Assembly (NCBI RefSeq): GCF_024129865.1
Contig: NZ_JAMYFE010000046.1
Location: 40,612-104,611, forward strand
Source: Stieleria tagensis
Lineage (GTDB): Bacteria > Planctomycetota > Planctomycetia > Pirellulales > Pirellulaceae
Direction of reading: 5' to 3'
DNA: 64,000 bases
The notes beneath the pieces were generated by a model, which had not been told where the DNA came from, made no database searches, and worked only from the letters and a program-made list of their open reading frames with translations. Each line of letters starts with the position of its first letter. Positions within the stretch are counted from its first letter, which is position 1. Both the position numbers and the translations under genes were made by a program. This document shows positions 17,391-25,685 of the stretch, piece after piece.

Positions 17391-17600
17391 TCAAGACGCC
17401 GACGCGTCAAATTCTTCGCTCTCATTTTGCGCCGCGTCTTCGTTTTCCAACCGCTCTTCCGGATGATCCTCCAGGTACTGTTCAATCGCTCCTCGCTCCG
17501 GACCTTTCGGTTCCGATGACGAATCACAACCAGAAAAGACACCACACGAGGCAATCAAACCGACGAGGCAAACAAGCCGACACAGAGAGTGCGAACGCAT
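17391..17600 (-). CDS. Small acidic lipoprotein upstream of DUF1559, module 1
   Basis: A 69-residue product from the ATG at 17600, which has AGGA about 11 bases upstream; the frame stays open to 17636. The signal sequence ends in a lipobox (GVFSGC), so the mature protein is a lipid-anchored peptide of about 45 residues. The mature part has a conserved-looking IEQYLEDHPEE and an acidic ESEEF tail. The product at 60972-61178 has the same size, lipobox, an IQSYIDANPDK segment and EASEF tail, and is also directly upstream of a DUF1559 gene. Function unknown. Confidence 0.75.
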   Translation of the reverse strand: MRSHSLCRLVCLVGLIASCGVFSGCDSSSEPKGPERGAIEQYLEDHPEERLENEDAAQNESEEFDASAS

Positions 17601-17847
17601 CGTACACGCGATCCTAATGCAAAAATAAATGGGCAACAGTGACGTGTTTCACAAGTACAAAACGGGTCAAAACACGGCAAACTGAAATTCAATGTAACAC
17701 TCGCCACTGACCCCGTGTTTGTCCAATTGCTCACTGCTGGCTTTAGTTTTGGTCAATTTTCGTTCTGGGGGCGCCGCTTGTCGAACAATCCTAGGCATAC
17801 TGCGACGGTTCGCTGTTTCAGTACTTTTTTGAATGACGGAATCCACG

Positions 17848-19965
17848 ATGTATCGCCCAGCCTGTTTGTCTGGATTGCTCGGACTGATTGCTCTCACCTG
17901 CCCTCTGATCCAGACACCATGCCTTGCAGAACCGTCAGAGGCAAAGCAAAGCACGCCGGACGCGATTCCCCCGGCTCCACTTGATCTGACCGAGTTAGAG
18001 CAGCTTCCAAGGACGGTGCGTTGGCAGCTGGCCAAGGACCTTTACAACGTCGATCGCAACCGGCTGATGCGACGGTTTCCGATTCGAATTTCAGCCGCGC
18101 GATTGATCCAAATGGATCGCTACTTGGACGCCTGGCAGTCGGCGCTCGTGGTCGCGCAGCCCAGCGGTGAGGAAGACGAAACCGCCATCGCCGAACTGCG
18201 ATCACAGATCGACGAACATCAAAAACAACTGGGCGACGACCAGAACCGACGCATTGGTTTTTTGTCCACTTATTCGTTTGCCCAGCCACTGATCAAACTG
18301 GTTGACGTGGATCAACGAGGCCGGCCGATCGACTTTGCCCAGGCGGCACGGCAGATCGACGAAATCGATCAATCCCTGCAGGAACAAACCGATTCACTGG
18401 ATTGTAAACCCGATGCTGACAATCCGCTGCCGAAGTCAGAACTGAATCCGATCGCAGTTGAATTGATCAATGCCTACCAGAGCTGGATGCAATTTTATGC
18501 CGACTACAACCCTCGTTTCGATTGGTGGCTGGGCGATTCGTCGAATCAGTTGGCCGACCATTTAACGAACTGGGCCCAAACCGTCCCTCAAGAGCTGCCC
18601 GCTACGGAAGGTTCCGACGAGCAGCTGGTCGATCATGATGAATCGTCGTTTCCCGTGATCTTGGATTCGGACTACCCACCGGTATCGGAGCTTTTGACCG
18701 GAGCCGCGATGCCTGCGGTGATGCTGCGGTTTCGCGATGACATCCGAGCTGCTCGCAAGGACCCAGAACCCGTCTTGCGATCATGGCAGCAAGCTGTGCG
18801 AGAAATCCAGATCGCTGGTAACCCGTTTGCCGACTGGTGTCGTGATGACCAAATTGATTTCCATCGATTGCAGCAAGACATTGCAATGCGGCTGTCGATT
18901 CTGGATGACAAATCGGAACCGGCGATCGCGATCAGTCGCGAGGATGACGATTTGGACGGGACGATTGTCGGCCCCGAGCGACTTGCAACGCTATTGCGTG
19001 GCGAGTTTATCGATCACACACCCCAAGAACTGATCCAGTTGGCGGAACAGGAGTACCTGATCTGTCGCGCAGAAATGATTGCGGCCGCACAACAGATGGG
19101 GTTTGGAGACGACTGGCAATCTGCCGTCGAACAGATCAAGAATCAATCAGTGGCGCCGGGTGAGCAGCCACAACTGATCCGCACGACGGCCGAACAATCC
19201 ATCCAATGGATTCGCGACCACGACCTCCTTTCGATCGACCGACTCGCCGAATTCACTTGGCGGATGAAGATGATGAGCCCCCAGCGACAACGGGTCAATC
19301 CATTCTTTACCGGTGGCGAAGTCATCAGCGTTTCATTTCCCACACGTCAGATGACGCAAGACGACAAACGCCAAAGTCTGCGAGGCAACAATCCGGCTTT
19401 CGCGCGCGCCACGGTCCATCACGAATTGATCCCAGGCCATCATTATCAAAACTACCAGTGCTCTCGATTTCAGCCCCATCGAAGATCGTTCGGAACCCCG
19501 TTTTGGTTGGAGGGTTGGGCGGTGTATTGGGAATTCGTGTTGTATGAAGGAGGTTTCGCCAGGACGCCAGAAGAGCGACTTGGATTCTTGGTATGGCGGG
19601 CACATCGCTACGCAAGAATCTTGTTCTCGCTGAAATTTCATTTGGGGAAACTGACACCCGATCAGTGTGTTGCGTTCCTGATTGACAACGTCGGGTTTGA
19701 TCGTCGCAATGCAACGGCTGAGGTTCGCCGCAGCATTGGCCCCGACTATCCACCGCTCTATCAAGCCGCCTACATGCTTGGCGCCATGCAGTTTCGGCAA
19801 CTCGCAGAACGTTGGACGGCAGAAGGACGGGGGACCAAAAAACAGTTTCATGATGCGGTGCTGCGGCTGGGGCAGATGCCCATCGCGTTGTTGCAGTCAC
19901 GACTGTTCGACGAACCGATCTCTCGCGATCAACCGCCGATGTGGCGATTCAATCTTGACGGCTAG
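17848..19965 (+). CDS. DUF885 family peptidase-like protein
   Basis: A 705-residue exported protein with a signal peptide (MYRPACLSGLLGLIALTCPL onward). The C-terminal half carries the DUF885 metallopeptidase-like signature HHELIPGHHYQNYQ, then TPFWLEGWAVYWEF, which resemble a gluzincin HExxH-plus-Glu arrangement, here HELIPGHH. The N-terminal half is helical. DUF885 members include predicted zinc carboxypeptidases acting on peptides; substrate unknown. The ATG at 17848 has cGGAa upstream and puts the signal peptide at the start; an ATG at 17833 is an alternative. The last bases overlap the antisense AraC remnant. Confidence 0.85.
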   Translation: MYRPACLSGLLGLIALTCPLIQTPCLAEPSEAKQSTPDAIPPAPLDLTELEQLPRTVRWQLAKDLYNVDRNRLMRRFPIRISAARLIQMDRYLDAWQSALVVAQPSGEEDETAIAELRSQIDEHQKQLGDDQNRRIGFLSTYSFAQPLIKLVDVDQRGRPIDFAQAARQIDEIDQSLQEQTDSLDCKPDADNPLPKSELNPIAVELINAYQSWMQFYADYNPRFDWWLGDSSNQLADHLTNWAQTVPQELPATEGSDEQLVDHDESSFPVILDSDYPPVSELLTGAAMPAVMLRFRDDIRAARKDPEPVLRSWQQAVREIQIAGNPFADWCRDDQIDFHRLQQDIAMRLSILDDKSEPAIAISREDDDLDGTIVGPERLATLLRGEFIDHTPQELIQLAEQEYLICRAEMIAAAQQMGFGDDWQSAVEQIKNQSVAPGEQPQLIRTTAEQSIQWIRDHDLLSIDRLAEFTWRMKMMSPQRQRVNPFFTGGEVISVSFPTRQMTQDDKRQSLRGNNPAFARATVHHELIPGHHYQNYQCSRFQPHRRSFGTPFWLEGWAVYWEFVLYEGGFARTPEERLGFLVWRAHRYARILFSLKFHLGKLTPDQCVAFLIDNVGFDRRNATAEVRRSIGPDYPPLYQAAYMLGAMQFRQLAERWTAEGRGTKKQFHDAVLRLGQMPIALLQSRLFDEPISRDQPPMWRFNLDG

Positions 19966-20230
19966 GGCGGAGACGAAAATCACCCGGTGTCATTTCGAAC
20001 GTCTTATGAAATTGATGCGTGAACTCACTTTGATCGCTGTCTCCCGGGGCGATCGAAACCGCGACGATCGGCCGTTGTGATTCATGCACAGCCTTTGCCG
20101 CCGAATCGATTTGCCACTGCAAAATGAGTGGAGCGGCTGTGACGCCGAACAGTTCTTTGACCCATCGGCCTGTCCACATCGGCGCAACAGCGTTTCATTG
20201 ACTGTGAATCTGGTGAAAGCTCCAATCTCC
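19949..20230 (-). pseudogene. Decayed AraC-type DNA-binding domain remnant
   Basis: On the minus strand 20179-19949 encodes KELFGVTAAPLILQWQ, AAKAVHESQRPIVAVS, SDQSEFTHQFHKTF and EMTPGDFRLR. Together these follow the second half of an AraC HTH domain (the GFSDQSHFTRxFK and GMTPGxFR signatures). The preceding piece, resembling ETLLRR of the first HTH, is found in a different frame (about 20180-20230), which indicates a frameshift. No N-terminal ligand domain is visible upstream, so this is a truncated remnant, overlapping the 3' end of the DUF885 gene. Confidence 0.6.
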
Positions 20231-20549
20231 TAGGGAAAGGCCGAACAGTGATGGTGTGTGTGCCGATTCGGTGACTTTGTGATTGCGTTGAATCGAACTT
20301 GTGGTAACTTGCAATGTTGGCCTGTTCGAAACAATTGCCTGGGATTCGTCGAAACTTTCTTACGATGAAACCCCCACGTTTCGAAATTCGCTGTTTGAAT
20401 TCATCGAAGACTCTCTTCGTCAGACAAATCGCAGCAGGTCTTGCGTTCGCCGAAGGAGGCGATCGATGTTTCACGTCGCTTCTAACGCTGAACGGTGGAT
20501 CGAGTTTGTCGGCGGACCGCTCGACGGACATTGGCATTAGGAGAATGGA
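20231..20549. other. Leader region of the Enzyme I operon
   Basis: About 320 bases without a gene I can support. Short plus-strand ORFs run through it, one reading into the Enzyme I gene out of frame, but none resembles a known family. It should hold the promoter of the Enzyme I operon; AGGAG at about 20539 is the likely RBS. Confidence 0.4.
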
Positions 20550-22331
20550 ATGGAACGCATGGAAGGAATGGCGCTTTCGACGGGGTTGGTCAGTGGCGTC
20601 GCAGTCAAGTTGAGCTACGAGCTACAGCGAACTTTTTCTTCGTCGAACGCAGGTGAAGCCGACTTAATCACGAAAACCGATGTCCAGGCCGAATGTGAGC
20701 GAATGGATCTCGCGTTGGAACGTTCGAAGCGAGACTTAGACGCTTTCGCCACGATCGCTAGCGATAAACCATCGCTCACCGCGGCAGTGGAGATGCTTTC
20801 GGCCCACATGACGATGGCTAGCGAGATTGCCGCTTCGGTCAAACAGCGCGTTTCGAGTGATCTTGTCGGCGTCGAAAACGCATTGGTTTCGGTGATCAGT
20901 CAATGGGCCAGTCGCTTGCAGCAGATTGACAGCGAGTATCTTCGCGAACACGAAATGGATGTTCGCGACGTCGGACAACGCATGATGCGACATCTATTGG
21001 GTGTGTCGCCAAACAGTGATGTTGACGTTCCGGTGGGGGCCATTGTTGTCGCACGCGAACTGATTCCATCGGACGCTATCGCGTTGGCTGAATCGGGCGC
21101 TGTTGGGATCGTAACGGAATTCGGAGGCACGCTCGGGCACACCGCAATCATCGCACGGTCACTCGGTATCCCTGCTGTTTCCGGGATCTCCAATGTCACC
21201 GAGCGGATCGCGAGTGGTGTGACGTTATTGGTGGACGGAGAATCCGGAACGGTCATCGCCGATCCAACTGAGATCCAGTTCGATGAATTCACCGGCCGAA
21301 TGAATCGCTTGATCGACCAGGCGGATGAAAAAAACGTGATCGACATTGGCCCCTGTAAGACAACCGATGGCACCGCGATTTCGCTGCTGGGCAACGTTGG
21401 ATTGCTGAGCGATATCGACCAAGTGCTGCGCCGTGGACTCTCAGGCGTGGGGCTCGTTCGAACCGAGTTTCTTTACTTGCAATCACATGTCCGTCCGGAC
21501 GCAACCGCGCAACGAATCGTTTACTCTCAAATGGCGGATGCGATCGGCGATCGGCCGCTAACCATCCGCACGTTCGACCTTGGCGGAGAAAAGCTGCCAC
21601 CGTTTTTATCGCTTGACCCGCACATCACTCCCTCGAGTCTGCATTTACGCGGTTTGCGATTTTCGCTCGTCGAGCGCGACCTGCTTCGCGAGCAATTGAT
21701 GGCAATCGTTCAAGTCGCTCAATCGGCCGATGTCAGGATTCTGTTTCCGATGGTGATTGGCGGACACGATTTCGCTCAAGCCATCGCGATGGTCGAGGAA
21801 GCCGTCAAGGAGTGCGATGGATTCAGGCGGCCGCAGATTGGTGCAATGATTGAGACCCCCGCGGCTCTGTTTTGTTTGGACGAGATTCTCGAACTCGCCG
21901 ACTTTGTCACCATTGGTACAAACGATCTTACGCAGTATCTGCTGGCGGCAGACCGAGAGTTGGCGGCTGAAAAAGACCCTGTCACAGCAATGCATCCGGC
22001 CGTCTTGCGAGCCATCCGTCAAATTGTCGTGACGGCCGAGCGGTGGGATCGTCCGGTCTGTGTTTGTGGGGAAGAAGCGAGTGAAACTGAGTTTGCTGAG
22101 CTGTTGATCGGTCTGGGAATTCGCGAGCTGAGTATCAGCCCACCTCGAGCAATCGCACTGCGCGCGGCGATTGGGAAGATCGATTTAGCGGTTGTCGGCG
22201 AGTTGGCAAGGCGAGCTCTGGCTTGTCGAAGTCCACAGGAGGTTCGCCAATTGTTGGCTGCCGCCGACCGGTCCCCCTTTTTAAACCAAGGGCAGCACTC
22301 GTCGCCGCCTGTGCCGGGGGCCAGTTTATGA
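20550..22331 (+). CDS. ptsI: Phosphoenolpyruvate-protein phosphotransferase (PTS Enzyme I)
   Basis: A 593-residue Enzyme I, near the usual 575. The phospho-acceptor is His197 in FGGTLGHTAIIARSLGIPAV. The PEP-binding barrel has GLVRTEFLYL, RTFDLGGEKLPPFL, GAMIETPAALF and GTNDLTQYLLAADR, and the catalytic Cys is in VCVCGEEAS. All catalytic residues are present. EI transfers phosphate from PEP to HPr; no HPr or Enzyme II gene is in the window, so the partner is unknown. Several nearby ATGs exist; 20550 is taken, about 7 bases after AGGAG. The TGA overlaps the ATG of the next GH130 gene (ATGA), tying the enzyme to glycan metabolism. Confidence 0.92.
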   Translation: MERMEGMALSTGLVSGVAVKLSYELQRTFSSSNAGEADLITKTDVQAECERMDLALERSKRDLDAFATIASDKPSLTAAVEMLSAHMTMASEIAASVKQRVSSDLVGVENALVSVISQWASRLQQIDSEYLREHEMDVRDVGQRMMRHLLGVSPNSDVDVPVGAIVVARELIPSDAIALAESGAVGIVTEFGGTLGHTAIIARSLGIPAVSGISNVTERIASGVTLLVDGESGTVIADPTEIQFDEFTGRMNRLIDQADEKNVIDIGPCKTTDGTAISLLGNVGLLSDIDQVLRRGLSGVGLVRTEFLYLQSHVRPDATAQRIVYSQMADAIGDRPLTIRTFDLGGEKLPPFLSLDPHITPSSLHLRGLRFSLVERDLLREQLMAIVQVAQSADVRILFPMVIGGHDFAQAIAMVEEAVKECDGFRRPQIGAMIETPAALFCLDEILELADFVTIGTNDLTQYLLAADRELAAEKDPVTAMHPAVLRAIRQIVVTAERWDRPVCVCGEEASETEFAELLIGLGIRELSISPPRAIALRAAIGKIDLAVVGELARRALACRSPQEVRQLLAAADRSPFLNQGQHSSPPVPGASL

Positions 22332-23410
22332 TTGCTCGATTGTCCAGCGACCTGTTACTGCAACCTCACGCGATCCAATCTTCCCAGACCGAATCGGAAG
22401 TCATCGGCGTGTTCAATCCTGCCGCTGCGTCTGTCAACAACGATTTGTTCATGCTGGCGAGAGTGGCCGAACGCCCGCTCGAAAAACGTCTCGGATCGAC
22501 GCCACTTCCTCGTTGGACCACCAATCAAGAAACAACGGTGGATTGGGTTTGTAATGACGATTTACACCTAATCGATGCTCGTGTGGTTGCGCTCAAAAAA
22601 AGCGGCGATCGCCGTTTGACGTCGATTTCCCATTTTCAACTGTTTCGCAAATCGAAATTGGACGACGCCGCGTGGGAATTCGTCGCTGCGTTGTTACCGG
22701 AAGGTTCTGCGGAGGAATACGGCATTGAAGATCCCCGCATTACCAAAATCGACGACACCTACTGGATCACTTATGTCGCAGTTTCCCGATCGGGCGTGGC
22801 GACCGCATTGATGTCGTCGACAGACTTCGTCACGTTTCATCGGCACGGAATCATTTTCGCGAGCGAAAATAAAGACGTCGTCTTGTTTCCCCAGCGCATC
22901 GCGGGTGCCTATGTCGCGCTGCATCGTCCGAATCCGAATTCGCAATTTAGCTCGCCACAAATTTGGATCGCTCGCTCGCCTGACCTGATTCACTGGGGCG
23001 GCCATGAGGTGGTGTTGGGTGGCAGGTGCGCATGGGAAGGCGACCGGGTGGGAAGTGGGACACCGCCGATTTTGATCGACGATGGCTGGCTGACGCTCTA
23101 CCACGGCAGCGCGTCATCGACCACTGCTGGCACGGTGGGCCGCTACGTTGCGGGGGCCGTTTTGCTCGATCGCGATGACCCCAGTCGCGTGCTCGCACGG
23201 TCGAGCGAGCCGATCATGCAGCCAACGATCGACTATGAGACAAGCGGTTTTGTACCCAACGTCATTTTCCCGACCGCAATGTTGGATTTCGGTGATGATT
23301 TGCATGTGTTCTACGGAGCTGCCGACACCTGTGCCGCCGTGACACGGTTCTCAAAGCGATCTGTCTTGGATTCGCTCGATACAAAACGATTAGGCGACCT
23401 CAAACCATGA
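22328..23410 (+). CDS. GH130-family glycosidase/phosphorylase (first copy)
   Basis: A 360-residue five-bladed-propeller GH130 protein. The catalytic-acid motif is YGIEDPRITKID, followed by further blades with VLFPQRI, WIARSPDLIHWG and SGTPPILIDDGWLTLYHG (given in parts). GH130 members are mannoside phosphorylases or hydrolases acting on beta-mannosides; which activity applies cannot be decided by eye. No signal peptide, so cytoplasmic. The ATG at 22328 overlaps the Enzyme I stop by 4 bases; the frame is open further upstream into the Enzyme I gene, but that is a shadow extension. The stop overlaps the GT4 start in the same way. Confidence 0.85.
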   Translation: MIARLSSDLLLQPHAIQSSQTESEVIGVFNPAAASVNNDLFMLARVAERPLEKRLGSTPLPRWTTNQETTVDWVCNDDLHLIDARVVALKKSGDRRLTSISHFQLFRKSKLDDAAWEFVAALLPEGSAEEYGIEDPRITKIDDTYWITYVAVSRSGVATALMSSTDFVTFHRHGIIFASENKDVVLFPQRIAGAYVALHRPNPNSQFSSPQIWIARSPDLIHWGGHEVVLGGRCAWEGDRVGSGTPPILIDDGWLTLYHGSASSTTAGTVGRYVAGAVLLDRDDPSRVLARSSEPIMQPTIDYETSGFVPNVIFPTAMLDFGDDLHVFYGAADTCAAVTRFSKRSVLDSLDTKRLGDLKP

Positions 23411-25674
23411 CTCTTCCCGATCTACTGAAAATCGCTTTTGTCGGTGACTATTTGCCGCGCAAATGTGGTATCGCGACCTTCACCCACGATTTGCGAGGCG
23501 CCGTCGCTGGATCATCCGGCGCGGAGTGTATCGTGGTCGCCATGGATGACATCGACCATGGATATGCATACGACGATGACGTCAAATTTCAGGTCGCAGA
23601 GCAAGAACTGGAAGAGTATCGCGCCGCGGCAGACTTCCTGAATTTCAGCAATGTCGATGTTGTTTCACTGCAACACGAGTTTGGCATCTTCGGCGGCCCC
23701 TGTGGCAGTCACGTCCTGGCACTCTTGCAAGACTTGCGAATGCCGGTCGTCACCACTCTGCACACCGTGTTGTCCGAGCCCGATCAAACCCAGCGTGCCG
23801 TGATGGCGCAGTTGGTTCGACTTTCGACGCGGCTGGTCGTGATGACCGAGCGGTGTCGAGAGACCCTGTTGAACACTTACTCGGTCGATAGCGAACAAGT
23901 GGATGTGATCGCGCATGGCATCCCGAATGTTCCAGATATCGATCAGAGGGTTTTGAAAGAGCAGTTCAATGTTGAAAACAAAGCCGTCGCGCTGACCTTT
24001 GGCTTGCTGTCGCCGGGCAAAGGAATCGAGCACGTTTTAAAAGCCATCCCAGAGATTGTCGCCCGTTTCCCGGACTTTATCTATCTCGTGCTCGGCGCGA
24101 CGCATCCCAGTTTGATTCGTGATCAAGGCGAACGTTATCGGATCAGTTTGGAACGCATTGCCAAAGAGCTGGGGATCACCAAACATGTAAGCTTCTACAA
24201 CCGATTCGTGGAACTGGAAGAACTTACGGAATTCATCGGCGCCGCTGATCTATACATCACGCCCTATCTAAACGTGCAGCAAGCGGTGTCCGGTACGCTG
24301 GCCTATGCGTTCGGATGCGGTCAGGCAGTGATTTCGACTCCTTATTGGCACGCCGAAGAATTGCTTGCCGACGGTCGCGGCGTGTTGGTCCCCTTTGCGG
24401 ATTCGTCTGCAATCGCACGCGAAGTCATCGGACTGCTGGCTGACGACGGCCGGCGTCTGGCGATGCGAGCTCAGGCCCACACGCTGGGGCGCAGCATGAC
24501 TTGGGACCATGTTTCCCAGCTGTATGTCAATTCGTTCAATCGGGCACGCGAGCAACGTAGCACGCCGCTGAAACCGTTGGCGGTTCGGACTCTGGATGAA
24601 CAACCGCTGGCGCTGCCCCAGATGCAACTCGATCATCTGCAACACATCAGTGATTCGACAGGCGTTGTGCAGCATGCGATTTATACGATTCCGGATCATA
24701 CGCACGGTTATTGCACCGATGACAACGCCAGGGCGCTGATCTTGACCGTCTTGCTTGAAGAGCAAGGCAAGGATTCACCGGAGGTACACTCGCTCGCGTC
24801 GCGCTATGCAGCGTTCTTGAACCTTGCATTTGACCGCGACACAGGACGCTTCCGCAACTTCATGAGCTTTGATCGAAAGTGGTTGGAAGCGGATGGTTCG
24901 GACGATTCACAGGGCCGAGCCCTGTGGGCATTGGGGACGTGTATCGGTCGGTCACGACGCGCAGGTCTGGCTGCATGGGCTCGCGAGTTATTCCATCGGG
25001 CATTGCCAGCCTGTGAGAAAACGACCTCGCCAAGAACGTGGGCACTGGGAATCATGGGAATCCAAGAGTATTTGCGGCGTTACAGTGGTGATCGAGATGC
25101 CGCGTTGATGAGCCAGCAACTTGCCGACCGGTTGGTCGACATGTACGTCGCAACGGCGACCGACGATTGGCCCTGGTTCGAGAATATCGCGACTTACAAC
25201 AACGCAAAACTATCCCATTCGCTGATCACCCATGGCCGCTGGTGTGATGATCAGCGGGCGGTGGACATCGGTTTGAAATCGTTGCGATGGCTATGTGAGA
25301 TACAGCTTTCACCACAGGGGCGATTTCGTCCGATTGGTTCCAACGGTTTCAGCCGCGAAGGCGGTGTGGCAGCAAAGTTTGATCAACAAGCGATCGAGGC
25401 TCACGCAATGGTGTCAGCCGCGATCGAAGCCTTCGCCGCCAGCAAAGATCGGTTTTGGAACGAACAAGCCCACTTGGCATTCGATTGGTTTCTTGGCCGA
25501 AATGATCTCGGCCAACCGATCTACGACGCATCCACAGGTGGTTGTTTTGATGGTTTGATGGAGAATCAAGTCAACGAAAACCAGGGTGCCGAGTCGACGC
25601 TCGCTTTCTTGCTCTCGCTTGTGGAAATGCGCGGATTCAGCGCAGCCATGCGAGTCATTTCATTCTCTCCCTAG
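23407..25674 (+). CDS. GT4 glycosyltransferase with C-terminal helical-barrel domain
   Basis: A 755-residue two-part protein. Residues 1-390 form a GT-B glycosyltransferase of family 4: FVGDYLPRKCGIATF, QHEFGIFGG, LTFGLLSPGKGIEHVLKAIP, and the nucleotide-sugar loop VSGTLAYAFGCGQAVISTPY. Residues 400-755 look like an (alpha/alpha)-barrel glycosidase-like domain: YCTDDNARALILTVLLEE, WALGTCIGRS, WPWFENIATYNNAKLSHSLI. No signal peptide. GT4 enzymes of this kind often use GDP-mannose, which would suit the GH130 neighbours, but the sugar is inferred. The ATG overlaps the preceding stop, and the next gene starts 11 bases after this stop. Confidence 0.85.
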   Translation: MTLPDLLKIAFVGDYLPRKCGIATFTHDLRGAVAGSSGAECIVVAMDDIDHGYAYDDDVKFQVAEQELEEYRAAADFLNFSNVDVVSLQHEFGIFGGPCGSHVLALLQDLRMPVVTTLHTVLSEPDQTQRAVMAQLVRLSTRLVVMTERCRETLLNTYSVDSEQVDVIAHGIPNVPDIDQRVLKEQFNVENKAVALTFGLLSPGKGIEHVLKAIPEIVARFPDFIYLVLGATHPSLIRDQGERYRISLERIAKELGITKHVSFYNRFVELEELTEFIGAADLYITPYLNVQQAVSGTLAYAFGCGQAVISTPYWHAEELLADGRGVLVPFADSSAIAREVIGLLADDGRRLAMRAQAHTLGRSMTWDHVSQLYVNSFNRAREQRSTPLKPLAVRTLDEQPLALPQMQLDHLQHISDSTGVVQHAIYTIPDHTHGYCTDDNARALILTVLLEEQGKDSPEVHSLASRYAAFLNLAFDRDTGRFRNFMSFDRKWLEADGSDDSQGRALWALGTCIGRSRRAGLAAWARELFHRALPACEKTTSPRTWALGIMGIQEYLRRYSGDRDAALMSQQLADRLVDMYVATATDDWPWFENIATYNNAKLSHSLITHGRWCDDQRAVDIGLKSLRWLCEIQLSPQGRFRPIGSNGFSREGGVAAKFDQQAIEAHAMVSAAIEAFAASKDRFWNEQAHLAFDWFLGRNDLGQPIYDASTGGCFDGLMENQVNENQGAESTLAFLLSLVEMRGFSAAMRVISFSP

Positions 25675-25685
25675 TTAGACATCAC

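Noticed and set aside
20082..20537. 151-codon minus-strand ORF upstream of Enzyme I
   Set aside because: No domain resemblance; it overlaps the AraC remnant in a different frame.
20314..20613. 99-codon plus-strand ORF reading into the Enzyme I gene
   Set aside because: Out of frame with Enzyme I, with no recognisable motif; probably a shadow of the leader.
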